A DNA stretch of 64,000 nt from Pithys albifrons albifrons (taxonomy: Eukaryota; Chordata; Aves; Passeriformes; Thamnophilidae). The notes below the pieces were generated by a model. It searched no databases. It was not told the origin of the DNA and worked only from the letters and a program-made list of their open reading frames with translations. The stretch is taken from assembly GCF_047495875.1 (NCBI RefSeq), contig NC_092459.1:6762965-6826964 (forward strand), read 5' to 3'. Position 1 is the first letter of the stretch; the number at the start of each line of letters is the position of its first letter. Position numbers and translations under genes: made by a program. This document shows, piece after piece, positions 50,699-60,414 of the stretch.

Positions 50699-53600
50699 CT
50701 AACTTCTGTCAGCAGAATCAGAATTTTCATCATAATCTGGTTCACAAAGGAAGCACAAGTTACTGGAATTCAGAGACTGCAAATCTGTTTCTTCTGATTT
50801 AAGACTGTCAACTACAATGGGGCAGCACCTACTTTGAGAGCAAACTGCATGGCCTGCAGCAATTAAGTCTTCACCTACACTGCTGTTGTCGTACAGAAGA
50901 TCCACCTCTAATTTCATTTCAGAGCCATAGTGGATAAAATGAACTATCAGCACAGGTTTAAGAAGAAGCTTCTGAAACAGAATTATAGCTTCATCACTCC
51001 AGTGTTCCTCCTTGGCAGGAACTGTATCATGCAAACAGCAAGAGTGTGCCAAGCGTGGGAAGTAAAGCAGACTTTCCGGAATGACTTTAAGTTTATGGAT
51101 ATCAGAATAAGCGATGCTCTTCAGAAAGCCATAGTCTATAAATGTAAGAACAACAGACTGACTTGTTACTTCAGTAATTTCTGCTCTGTACCATTCTGCT
51201 TTCAGTCCAAACTTGATCAAGCAGCCGGCACCAGGGCTCACATGTTCTTTAGGCAGAGCTGGCAAGTTGTCAGGAAGGTCAGAGAGCAGCAAGGACAACT
51301 TTCGCCCGCAACCAAAGAAGAGTTCAAACTGGATGCTGAAGTTTGAAGGATCCGTAACTACAATTGCAAACCCAGGATATGTTGTGCCACTTCGCACCCA
51401 CATCCACATGACTGAATTTATCTTGAATGACTCCTCAGAGTTTGTATTAGTGCATTTTTCTGGTCCAACAACTGTCCGACAATTTAAGAAGTGATTCAAA
51501 TACTCCTGAAGCATAACCTGCCCTACCAAAACATCTACCTCCCAGATACCAGGGGATTTCAAATATCTCAAAAACAAGATCCTTATTTCACAGTCCAAGA
51601 ATGCATTTAATAAATGATCAAACTGAATTTTCTTCAGGTTCTTAAACCAAATCCATTTACAAAACACAGCTTGTTTAGGAAAACTTTTAATCTCATCACT
51701 AAGCATCTTTGCATTATTTAAGGACACCATTTCACATGTGCCATAATCCATGAAAAAAACCAGCATTAACTTCTCCCTGACAAATTTCTCTATCACTTCC
51801 GATCGATACCATTTAAAGTTCCTTTCAGATTGTGTCATGCATTCCAGTCCTTTTTCTATGTCATCCACTTTAAGCAAATCACTTTTTTGTGCTTCTTTGT
51901 CAAGCATTACATTTAACTCATGTAATATTTGCAAATTTTTAACTAACTGTACGTAAAATTCTCCAGTCTCTGAAATATTAACCACTTCTGCTGCTTCTAC
52001 TTGTCCAAAATTTATAACTTGATGAAGGATACTTACAGGGTTTTTGGAAGTATTTTTCATCCTAACAGCTTCAGTTTTATTTTGACCACCCGAACCATTC
52101 CTAGACTTTCTATCTTGATCATTACCATTTTGTTTTGGCCTACTGTTCCAATGACACATTTGTGTGTTTTGCCACCCTGAACCATCTATTTCCTGCAGAA
52201 GGTCATCAGACATAGACTTTCCATCACAAATTACATCTATTTCCCATTGCTCTCCATGTTTCTCTAAGAATTTGCAAGTAACTGGCTTATTACTTACTTT
52301 TCTTGCAAAAGAAGCACTTTTCTCAGTCCAGCTTTCACCAGGAATATTTTTTACACTGCTAAGGAAACAATGAACACTAAACCTTGGCAGAGTTAAGAAC
52401 TTCTCTGGAATCCTGCAGATTTTTGATGAACTTAAAACTGCAGCATTACCATAGTCAATAAACTCTACCTCAAAGGAGTTTCCTGATTTCAGAGTTTTAA
52501 TAACTGCTCTGTAGTAAAAACAATCGGCCTCATGCTCTGCAACAATGAGATCTCCTACCATGAGCTCATCTAAGCAAATTTCCAGACCTCCATTCTCCAA
52601 GCTTTCATTTAAATCATTTGCTAGTTTTATTATTAAGTTTTCATCCTCTGCAAGGTGAACATAGAAACTTGATGGACTATTCATGTGAGAAATGTAAGCT
52701 CCTACTTCAGTATTCACCAGGATATCACGTTTAGGAAGCCTGATTAACGTAGGTATATTTTTACTACTCCTTTCCTGCTGACCTGTACAACTTAGTCTTT
52801 CATTATGAGATTCAGAGAGAGCATTTACAGTTATTTCCTTCAAAGTTAAAGCAGAATGAGAGACTGAATGAGAAGCAGGTTTTCCAATCAGAAGGTCTCT
52901 GTTCTGTAGAACAGCAGCAGAAGTATCTCTAAATCCTGGCTCTCTGCTGTCCTGTGAAGTCTGATGTTTTAAGGATCCACTACACAATTTTGGTGTGCTA
53001 CATGCAGTTTGCCCTTCATCTCCACAATTCTCTCCAGTATCTGTCTGGTAAAACTCATCATATACTTGGCATTTCACTTCAGTTTTCAATGTAGGTATTT
53101 CAGGATTTTTAACACTCACTTTATTAATTTCCTTTTCATCTTCCATGTGACATCTCACTTCTTCATTACTTGTAAATTGTAACATACAGCTTTTCTGTGA
53201 CAACTCTTCTGATATTTTTTCTTTAAGTTTTTGACTTACTTTGAGCTTTCCATCATACAACTCCACAACAATCTTTCCATCTGATTCTCTGGATAAAATT
53301 ACAGCCTTCAGCAGTTTACCAAGGAATCTTTCCTCAAACCATTTAGTAATGCTTGCTGGAATATTTTCCCCCCTAAGATCTGAGAGATAGCATTTAATAG
53401 CTTGCATGGGTGTGAATAATAAGTCAGTGGCAGAGTCTGGAATGGGTATCAACTGGTCTCTCTCTACCATACTCTTATTTCCAAAATCCACGTATTTAGC
53501 ATATAGATAGGATGTCGATTCCACAGGAAAAGCCAAAGCTCTGTAAAACAGACCATCTTCAAAATATCTGGCTATAAATAATCGTGTTCTGCTGGTATCA

Positions 53601-56600
53601 TACCTCACGTTATTTGACATTTTACTTATCTCCCCAACCCTCTTCATCAATGCCTCCACAGTTTCAGTGTTTCGATTAAGCTGACAATAGAATTTTGAAG
53701 GACTATTTATGTGAGTTATATAAACCTCCTCCTCACTTCCAATTTTTATATCAAAAGATGAGTAGCAAAAACTGTACAGAGAACCCAAAGATGCAAGGTT
53801 TCTCAGTTCACCACATTCAGACTGGGTGAGACCACATTCTCTGAGGAATTCCTCTGCACTAATACGCGGAGTCCGTAAGTCAACAACATTGCATAAACAG
53901 TTGGGGCTCACAAGAACAACAGCGTAAATTATGCAAGTCAGTGGTTCTCCAGAAGAAGAAATGAAGTCTTCAAATTGCCTATGCACTTCTTCAGACCAAC
54001 TAAGTGAATCAGTCTGTAGGGATACATTTTTAAGTCCACACCGAAATGCTTGACTTTCCAGCGTTAGGAAATCTGGAAGAACAGCCTGAAGATCTTTAAG
54101 TAAAACTCTTTCACGATAACCATAGTCTATAAAAACCACATCAACTTCATTTTTGGATACCTGCTGCACAACAGTTGCTCTATACCACTTCCCATCTTTG
54201 GGGTACTTAACAATACAGGCAACCTGCCCACTTTTATAAGGATTGGTATGATCTTTATAGCGAGCCTGAATTCGTCCCATTAAGTTATTTAGCTCTGGCA
54301 GTTTGCTTTGCAACTGACATGAAAAATCTGATGGGGAAAAAAAGCAAGAACACACCACTTCAAAAACATCTCCCGGTTTAAAAAGAAACTCTTTATAAAA
54401 TAATTTTCCCTCACATACCGATTTATGCATTTTAGAGACAGTACCTTCTCCAAAACAGGATGGCAAAACAGATTTTATAGGCATTGGAGACACACTTGAT
54501 TTTTTCTTCTGAAGTATGTCTCCATTTCCAGGGACCTTGCTTTTACTGGTGCTCACTGCATTGATTTTTGATTTTTTACAGTTGATGTAATTCCAGTTTT
54601 GCCGTTTTCTTGCTGACTTTAGAACAGAACCTGGTGGTTTTTCCCAGTATTCAGCATACCCAGCTTGAATCATATACATGGCAACATTTCCTTGATGCAA
54701 ACCGTTACAGTGCACATTAACAATGTACTTGTTGTTCTCCTTTCCAATGACATAAAGCAGCAGTTTTCTGTTCAGCACTATACTTTTAAAGAAATCGGTT
54801 TCTTTTTTAACCCACACACCATCAGTGGGAAATGTGCAAGCAAGGGAACAACACATAGCTAAAGCTGGTAAGTCAGAAAATGCAGGAAGCAATGTTTTCA
54901 CATCATGACAGGGTACTGTATCTGTATTTCCAAAATCCAAAAACTTAACAGTAATGTTTACACAGAGCACTTTTGTGACAACAGCCCGGTAAAAACACCC
55001 ATCTTTGCTATACCGGGCACAGCACAGCACCCCCGGTTCTGGCTCTTTAAGGACCATTTCATCAGCTCCACAGTGACTGTACACACAGGCAATATTTTTC
55101 ATCAAGGCCTGAAACGCATTCTTGTATCTGCAAGGTTGAATCCAAAAGTCAGATGGATTTACTATATGTACCACAAAAGCTTCATAGAAATAATTTATTT
55201 GCATCTCTTCTCTTTTGCAGTGGCTGGAGAAAGAACTATCCTGTTCAGGTAAGGAAGTTTTTCTATCTTTATTTACAGTATAATTCTTAAGCAAATTGTA
55301 TCTCTTAGGACATCGTTTACAGTTTTCAGCAATACTTGTAATTTTTGTTCCCAAAAGTGAGCCACATGATGCAGCTGCCTCATTCAGATTTTCTGGATGC
55401 TTAGCATTACTTCCAAGATCTTGTTTTTGCAGCGTAATATAATACAAGTGTTCAATGTTATTGTATAAATCAAGGGTTACACACACAGAAGTTTGTTCTA
55501 TCAAGGCCTGCATAAGTTTTCTCAGCTGAACTTTTATTACTGTTTCATCCTGTTTACCAAAACAAGACAGTGCACATGGAAACGAAATCATTGGTAATGT
55601 CATGAACTCCGCTCCAAGTTTGTGAACAGAACTAGGTGGCACAGCTTCAGTAATGCCAAAATCCATAAACCAGACCTCCACATGGCCAGAGAGAAGCTGT
55701 TTTATCACTCCTCTATGCCACTGCCCGCTTTGTCTCTTGGCAGCACAAAGGAGCCCTAAACTATCACAAGATGCAGTATTTTCTCCAGTGAGAGCTTCAT
55801 AGTACAAATGCATAGCTCCTGTCAAATCTTCCAGCTCTTTCTGCCATTTTTGTATCTGACAATAAAATTTATTTGGGCTTATTGCACCAGTTATTTTTAC
55901 ATTTTCTTTATTGCCAACAGGTAGACATGGAAAAAGTTCATCTATAACATGCCAAAAATCTGTTGGTTTCTCAGAATTATTTAAGGTAAGCAACTCCTTG
56001 ACTGAAAAGTTCTGTTTCAACAGTTGTGGCATTCTCCTACAAACCCTTCCTTCAGGCAATGCTCTTAAAGTTTCTACAATAAGACAAAATGAATCTCCAT
56101 CAATAAATCTACCTAACTGCAGTTCAAGAACATCAGCAATAATCTTTGGCACTTCTAGAATAAACAGCTGGTGTGGTATAACAGCCTTCACATGTCCTGT
56201 AATCTGTAATCCTACCAGAGATGAAAAATAGTTAATGGCATTTGGACCCCATTTTTCTCCAAGAGGAAGAACACTTGCAAAAACACCCAACACCACCTTT
56301 GGTGGCAGCTGAAACAATTCATCACAAGCAGCAGCAAGGTGTGTTTCCTCAACCACCATCACACATCCAGTGTCTATAAGATAAGCCTCACAGATATTCT
56401 CTCTCTTTCCCAGAACTCTTCCTCTATGCCATTCTCCTTCTGTGTCTTCCACCAAACAAGATCCACCAATGGAAACATTCGCTTTTACTTTGAGCACACG
56501 CTGTATTTCATTTTGTAGTATGCAATAGTCAGGCTCACACCCTGCACTGTGCTGAGCATGGAACATTATAAACAAGCACTCCGGATGGCATTCTACGTGA

Positions 56601-56656
56601 GTTATCTTCAATTTCATATCCACTCGGTCTGGTAAAGGAGTCAGAGATTCTATCAT
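50699..56656 (-). CDS. TDRD15: Tudor domain-containing protein 15
   Basis: The 1985-residue protein is encoded without interruption in one exon, close to the length of mammalian TDRD15 (about 1.9 kb of residues, also a single coding exon). It holds eight tudor repeats. Their WYRA-type strand motifs lie near residues 75, 312, 555, 822, 1037, 1380, 1616 and 1821, each followed by a D(Y/F)G-type motif. Tudor domains bind dimethylarginine on PIWI-family proteins, so a germ-granule/piRNA role is inferred for this little-studied member. DFGN or DYGN with the ligand-contacting Asn is seen only in repeats 3 (FLDFGN), 5 (YVDFGN) and 6 (FIDYGN). Repeat 1 has the aberrant LIDTG. The start chosen is the ATG at 56656, two bases after the acceptor ttctttgcag. 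The frame stays open 22 codons further upstream, but that part is intron. The stop is TAG. A lysine/serine-rich linker precedes repeat 4 and a long disordered one precedes repeat 6. Confidence 0.93.
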   Translation of the reverse strand: MIESLTPLPDRVDMKLKITHVECHPECLFIMFHAQHSAGCEPDYCILQNEIQRVLKVKANVSIGGSCLVEDTEGEWHRGRVLGKRENICEAYLIDTGCVMVVEETHLAAACDELFQLPPKVVLGVFASVLPLGEKWGPNAINYFSSLVGLQITGHVKAVIPHQLFILEVPKIIADVLELQLGRFIDGDSFCLIVETLRALPEGRVCRRMPQLLKQNFSVKELLTLNNSEKPTDFWHVIDELFPCLPVGNKENVKITGAISPNKFYCQIQKWQKELEDLTGAMHLYYEALTGENTASCDSLGLLCAAKRQSGQWHRGVIKQLLSGHVEVWFMDFGITEAVPPSSVHKLGAEFMTLPMISFPCALSCFGKQDETVIKVQLRKLMQALIEQTSVCVTLDLYNNIEHLYYITLQKQDLGSNAKHPENLNEAAASCGSLLGTKITSIAENCKRCPKRYNLLKNYTVNKDRKTSLPEQDSSFSSHCKREEMQINYFYEAFVVHIVNPSDFWIQPCRYKNAFQALMKNIACVYSHCGADEMVLKEPEPGVLCCARYSKDGCFYRAVVTKVLCVNITVKFLDFGNTDTVPCHDVKTLLPAFSDLPALAMCCSLACTFPTDGVWVKKETDFFKSIVLNRKLLLYVIGKENNKYIVNVHCNGLHQGNVAMYMIQAGYAEYWEKPPGSVLKSARKRQNWNYINCKKSKINAVSTSKSKVPGNGDILQKKKSSVSPMPIKSVLPSCFGEGTVSKMHKSVCEGKLFYKEFLFKPGDVFEVVCSCFFSPSDFSCQLQSKLPELNNLMGRIQARYKDHTNPYKSGQVACIVKYPKDGKWYRATVVQQVSKNEVDVVFIDYGYRERVLLKDLQAVLPDFLTLESQAFRCGLKNVSLQTDSLSWSEEVHRQFEDFISSSGEPLTCIIYAVVLVSPNCLCNVVDLRTPRISAEEFLRECGLTQSECGELRNLASLGSLYSFCYSSFDIKIGSEEEVYITHINSPSKFYCQLNRNTETVEALMKRVGEISKMSNNVRYDTSRTRLFIARYFEDGLFYRALAFPVESTSYLYAKYVDFGNKSMVERDQLIPIPDSATDLLFTPMQAIKCYLSDLRGENIPASITKWFEERFLGKLLKAVILSRESDGKIVVELYDGKLKVSQKLKEKISEELSQKSCMLQFTSNEEVRCHMEDEKEINKVSVKNPEIPTLKTEVKCQVYDEFYQTDTGENCGDEGQTACSTPKLCSGSLKHQTSQDSREPGFRDTSAAVLQNRDLLIGKPASHSVSHSALTLKEITVNALSESHNERLSCTGQQERSSKNIPTLIRLPKRDILVNTEVGAYISHMNSPSSFYVHLAEDENLIIKLANDLNESLENGGLEICLDELMVGDLIVAEHEADCFYYRAVIKTLKSGNSFEVEFIDYGNAAVLSSSKICRIPEKFLTLPRFSVHCFLSSVKNIPGESWTEKSASFARKVSNKPVTCKFLEKHGEQWEIDVICDGKSMSDDLLQEIDGSGWQNTQMCHWNSRPKQNGNDQDRKSRNGSGGQNKTEAVRMKNTSKNPVSILHQVINFGQVEAAEVVNISETGEFYVQLVKNLQILHELNVMLDKEAQKSDLLKVDDIEKGLECMTQSERNFKWYRSEVIEKFVREKLMLVFFMDYGTCEMVSLNNAKMLSDEIKSFPKQAVFCKWIWFKNLKKIQFDHLLNAFLDCEIRILFLRYLKSPGIWEVDVLVGQVMLQEYLNHFLNCRTVVGPEKCTNTNSEESFKINSVMWMWVRSGTTYPGFAIVVTDPSNFSIQFELFFGCGRKLSLLLSDLPDNLPALPKEHVSPGAGCLIKFGLKAEWYRAEITEVTSQSVVLTFIDYGFLKSIAYSDIHKLKVIPESLLYFPRLAHSCCLHDTVPAKEEHWSDEAIILFQKLLLKPVLIVHFIHYGSEMKLEVDLLYDNSSVGEDLIAAGHAVCSQSRCCPIVVDSLKSEETDLQSLNSSNLCFLCEPDYDENSDSADRS

Positions 56657-56680
56657 GTCTGCAAAGAAAAGGAGTATGAT
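56657..56680 (-). promoter_or_regulatory. TDRD15: Splice acceptor of the TDRD15 coding exon
   Basis: On the minus strand the sequence is a pyrimidine-rich tract, then ttctttgcag, then ACATG. The AG is at 56660-56659, so the exon starts at 56658 and the initiator ATG begins two bases later. This decides the start codon. The in-frame upstream residues are intronic and have no ATG before the tract that fits better. Confidence 0.85.
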
Positions 56681-56845
56681 CATCCTGATGGCCTGATGGT
56701 TTTCTGCATTTCTCCTTTGCAACTAAACTCCTTACATGACATTTGTTTTCAAAATGTTTTAATAGCATATTATTAAAATTCTGGTTAAAATGTATACTAA
56801 ACATTTAAGAATGTCATGTTTTATGCAACTGGGATACACTTGACA

Positions 56846-57157
56846 GGTAAATGCCTCCCTGACACCCAATCCCATCAGATCTCAGAAGCTCAGCAGGGTC
56901 AGCCCAGGATTAGTACTTGGATGGGAGACCTCCTGGGAAATGCCGGGTGCTGTAGGTTCTAGTCCTGAGGACTTCACTGGCACTGTCCAAGCTCGCTCGG
57001 CCGTGGCAGATGAACCTCAGGACTTAAATGGTGGGGCCAGTTCTGCGCACGCTGAGCCTCACCTAAAATCCACTGCGCAGGCTGGAAGGGCACACCCACG
57101 TGGGGACAGCCCTTCCCAAATCTTCGTTCGAGAAGCCAAGCCACACACACACACAAC
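56846..57157 (+). mobile_element. 5S rRNA-derived SINE, copy 3
   Basis: Same element as at 25.3 and 28.9 kb. The head carries agctcagcagggtcagccca, ttagtacttggatgggagac and gccgggtgctgtaggttcta. The body follows and ends in ccacacacacacacaac. A perfect 10-bp target duplication, acacttgaca, flanks it (56836-56845 and 57158-57167). It lies in the intron of TDRD15 just upstream of the coding exon, antisense to the gene. The CA-rich end is longer than in the other copies. Short frames inside it are spurious. Confidence 0.92.
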
Positions 57158-57167
57158 ACACTTGACA

Positions 57168-57890
57168 CAATTCTCTTTGTACAGACATGCTCAGATACCA
57201 CAAAAAGAGGTACCTCTGGATTCACTCTTGGGGCCACAGGCTAATTTTATCATGACAGACTCATTTCTAACCAAAAAGTTGCTCCCAGAATAACACAGAG
57301 AATTTAAGATTACATCAGAAAACTGTTGGGAGAAGGGACCTAATCGACCTTCAGGAATGCAGAATATGGCAGGACAGATGAGTGGGAAGACTGTCTTTCT
57401 TCTCAAAGTATGTCTGCTCAAAAAAAAAAAGGAGTGGAAAACAATTCATGTTGTTTATGTAAGGCCTGCTCATCTCAAAACTGCTACTTACATCCAGTAA
57501 ATTTAACTGCAAATCTCTCCAAAGGAGATGCAACTCAGTGTTTTATTGTACTGGAATTGCAGTTACAAGGAGATCTTACCTGCAAAAGTACTTCCAGTCT
57601 GTTTCTCTTTCTTTTTAATGTGTCAGTGACCAAGGACTCACCCTCTACTCACTCTGCTTTTTCTACCTAAATTACTTCTTCAAATCACTGACATCTTTTA
57701 TAGCTCTGTGCTTTACTGTTTACTTACTCTGGCTCTCTCTATACTATCACTTACAGCAATAGTGCATTTTAAATTCTTGTAACTGCAAGGACATACCAAG
57801 CACATCATCTATGTGCAATGCTTCTGCACCTCCCATCAAGCAACAGTTGTGCCAGCTGTGTTTTGCACTGTCTCAACAGTCCAATTCTGA
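57168..57890. other. TDRD15 intron sequence
   Basis: Intronic sequence between the non-coding exon and the coding exon of TDRD15. No repeat or gene is recognised. Confidence 0.5.
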
Positions 57891-57894
57891 CAGT

Positions 57895-58090
57895 TTAAGT
57901 ATCTTCAAATTCTTCAGATACCTTTTTGATCTTATCTATAATCTGGACTTCAAGCTCTGATTCCAGCTCCATACACATGTCAAGATTCAATGCATCTGTG
58001 ATTTCAAACTGTCTGAAAAGACTCTGCATGACCATAATTTCATCAAGCAATTCCATTAAATAAACCTCTGTTCTAACAAAGTAATTAGAG
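57895..58090 (-). other. Unassigned open segment in a TDRD15 intron
   Basis: After an acceptor-like site (ctaattactttgttag, near 58080) a minus-strand frame runs 59 codons to a TAA. It is rich in acidic and hydrophobic residues with coiled-coil character (contains ELESELEVQIIDKIKKV). This looks more like a real C-terminus than random translation, but it lacks a family assignment and a proven partner exon. It could be an alternative terminal exon, a decayed gene or chance. Confidence 0.25.
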
Positions 58091-58575
58091 GTACACAACA
58101 TCAAACGCAAAGAAAGTGGATAAACACACAAGGATAGTCTGGACAGAAACCTTATTTTATGAATTTTTTTGTAAAGCTGAAAGTTAAACTTTCAGTTTCA
58201 ACTACAAGTTATTAGGGCAAGATCCTCCTCAGCCTCAAAAAATCTTCAGTGGAACTTCCATTTGAGTTTTCATCATAAGCATACATGAAGTGATTACACA
58301 AGCTCTCCTCAGAACAAATATTGAACCCCATCATTCTAGTTCCACAAAAAATAAAAAACCACACTAGTAAATAAATGAACACTCTTACTGTAAAGCAATA
58401 GGGCAGAAGGACAAAGAATCACACATAAAATTAACAAAAAAAAATCCCCAAACCACCAGACACCAAAAAACGCTGAGTAAAAGCAGTACTAAACCCAGAT
58501 CTGACAAACACCTGCTCCAGCAAGGCCCTTTTCCCCACTTTTCCCTGTAATACAAAGCTAAATTCTGAGGGTTTT

Positions 58576-58802
58576 TTAGTGAAAGAAAACAGTCTTCAGC
58601 AAAGGGTTCTGTCTGCCTGGAATAAGCACTTCATCACACAGATAATAAAACTGTTGAAGGGCCATCACTGATGCTCTGAGTCCTTTTTTTTTCCCTTCAC
58701 CAAAACGAAGCACTGCTTGCATAAACATATAAATAATTTGTGCATCAACATTTGCTAGCCTGTTACCACGGCCCAAATAACAGCAACCCCATTTCTACAG
58801 TT
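58576..58802 (-). other. Second unassigned open segment in a TDRD15 intron
   Basis: The frame opens after a TAG at about 58803 and runs ~75 codons to a TAA. It contains NVDAQIIYMFMQAVLRFGEG and LRASVMALQQFYYLCDEVL. The helical, leucine-rich composition is protein-like. There is no ATG near the beginning and no clear donor. It lies ~490 bases upstream of the other unassigned segment on the same strand, so the two could be parts of one decayed or unannotated gene. I do not recognise it. Confidence 0.25.
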
Positions 58803-58831
58803 TACAAAATGGCCTTTTGCTTTTTACTCAC

Positions 58832-58915
58832 CTTTCCACCAGTTAAGGTTTATTCACTCAGAGGACACACCTTCTAAAGGAAATGCAGTCCACTTACTAA
58901 CAACTCTGCAAACCT
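58832..58915 (-). other. TDRD15: Probable non-coding exon 2 of TDRD15 (5' UTR)
   Basis: This 84-nt segment is bounded by a strong acceptor (ccatcttttcttgtag) and a consensus donor (GGAAAG then gtgagt) on the minus strand. All three frames contain a stop, so it cannot carry the TDRD15 frame through and is best read as 5' UTR. It would join exon 1 at 61947 and the coding exon at 56658. The splice logic is seen directly. Transcription is inferred. Confidence 0.5.
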
Positions 58916-58984
58916 CTACAAGAAAAGATGGTAGAAAATCATTAGAAAAATATATCTAAATGAAACTCCTTTACTACTTCTCTT

Positions 58985-59205
58985 ATCCAAAGCAGCCCTG
59001 AGGATAACCTCTTGGCAGTGTTTGCCCAGAAACAGCTCAACCTTAGCCAGCACTGTGCACTTGCAGCCCAGAACACCAAATGTATCCTGAGCTGCATCAA
59101 AAGCACAGTGGGTGGCAGGTCAAAGGAGGGGATTTGCCCCTCTGCCCTGTGCTACTGAGACCCCACCTGCAGTTCTGCAGCCAACTCTGAGGTCTTCAGG
59201 ACAGG
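58985..59205 (+). mobile_element. Older CR1, 5' part, interrupted
   Basis: CR1 ORF2 blocks occur in order (ccagcactgtgcacttgcag, atgtatcctgagctgcatca, gagaccccacctgcagttct). They are much more diverged than the neighbouring young copy. The element resumes at about 60155, after the younger CR1. AT/GT-rich simple sequence at 59220-59272 marks the junction. Confidence 0.75.
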
Positions 59206-59273
59206 GAGGATGTTATGGTGTTATACAGTTATAGACATACATATATGTATATATGTGTATGTGTACATGTGTG

Positions 59274-60130
59274 CTGGAAGGCAGAAGGGCTCTGCAGAGG
59301 GATCTGGATAGACTTGAGAGATGGGCTGATTCCAATGGGATGAAGTTCAATAAGGCCAAGTGCAGGTCCTGCACTTTGGCCACAACAACCCCCTGCAGCG
59401 CTACAGGCTGGGCACAGAGTGGCTGGAGAGCAGCCAGGCAGAAAGGGACCTTGGAGTACTAATTGACAGGAAGCTCAACAGGAGCCAGCAGTGTGCCCAG
59501 GTGGCCAAGAAGGCCAATGGGATCCTGTCCTGTATCAAAAATAGTGTGACCAGCAGGACCAGGGAAGTGATCCTTCCCCTGTACTCTGTGTTAGTGAGGC
59601 CACACCTTGAGTACTGTGTTCAGTTCTGGGCCCCTCAGTTCAGAAAGGATATTGAGGTGCTGGAGCGGGTCCAGAGAAGAGCAACAAGGCTGGTGAAGGG
59701 ACTGGAGCACAAGCCCTATGGGGAGAGGCTGAGGGAGCTGGGGTTGTTTAGCCTGGAGAAGAGGAAGCTCAGAGGTGACCTCAGCACTGTCTAGAACTTG
59801 TCCTATTGCTGAGTGCCTGGGAGAAGAGACCAGCCCCCACCTGGCTATAACTTCCCTTCAGCCCCATAGGACAAGGGGGCACGATGGGCTCAAGCTCTGC
59901 CAGGGGAAATTTAAGTTGGAGATCAGAAAAAAATTCTTTCCAGAGAGAGTAATCAGGCATTGGAATGGGCTGCCCAGAGAGGTGGTGGATTCACCATCCC
60001 TGGAGATTTTTAAACACAGATTGGACGTGGCGCTGGGTGCCATGATCTGGTAAATGGACTGGAGTTGGACCAAGGGTTGGACTTGATGATCTTGGAGGTC
60101 TTTCCCAACCCAATCGATTCTATGATTCTA
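59274..60130 (+). mobile_element. Young-subfamily CR1 inserted into an older CR1
   Basis: It begins ctggaaggcagaagggctct (equivalent to 33803 in the long copy) and ends caatcgattctatgattcta. It carries the last part of ORF2 and the 3' tail. It has a single-base change relative to the long copy near 59364 that shifts the frame, and a small inversion at 59797-59860. The flanks are two halves of one older CR1, so this is a nested insertion. Confidence 0.9.
59797..59860. other. 64-bp microinversion inside CR1
   Basis: The segment cttgtcctattgctgagtgc... to ...aacttcccttca is the reverse complement of the sequence found at this position in the 34.3-, 47.5- and 63.9-kb copies. Immediately to its right the forward sequence ataggacaaggggg is also present. 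About ten bases are therefore represented in both orientations. This looks like a template-switch event. Confidence 0.92.
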
Positions 60131-60154
60131 TATATGTATGAATATGTACATATA

Positions 60155-60405
60155 CACTGTTGCAGCAGTCCAGAGGGTGCCACAAAGGTGAGCAGAAGGC
60201 TGGATCACCCTCCTGTGGTGACAGGCTAAGTGACCCGGGTCTGTTGAGCCTGGAAAAGAGAAGACTCCAGGGAGACCTTACACCATCTTCCAGTACCTAA
60301 AGGGGCTACAGGAGAGCTGGAGAGGAACTTTTCCAAAAGCATGGAGCAATAGGGCAAAGGGGAATGGCTTTACATTTTTAAAGAGACATTTTATGACAGA
60401 CAAAA
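60155..60405 (+). mobile_element. Older CR1, 3' part, interrupted
   Basis: Continuation of the CR1 at 58985-59205: gcagcagtccagagggtgcc, gttgagcctggaaaagagaa, gctacaggagagctggagag and gcatggagcaatagggcaaa. It ends before the 3' tail. The sequence order joins with the first half across the inserted young CR1. Confidence 0.75.
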
Positions 60406-60414
60406 TGACAGACA

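Noticed and set aside
51750..55252. Plus-strand frames opposite TDRD15
   Set aside because: They are antisense shadows of a long conserved coding exon, without their own domains.
56657..56722. N-terminal extension of the TDRD15 frame by 22 codons
   Set aside because: It begins without an ATG and spans the polypyrimidine tract and AG of a strong splice acceptor, so it is intron.
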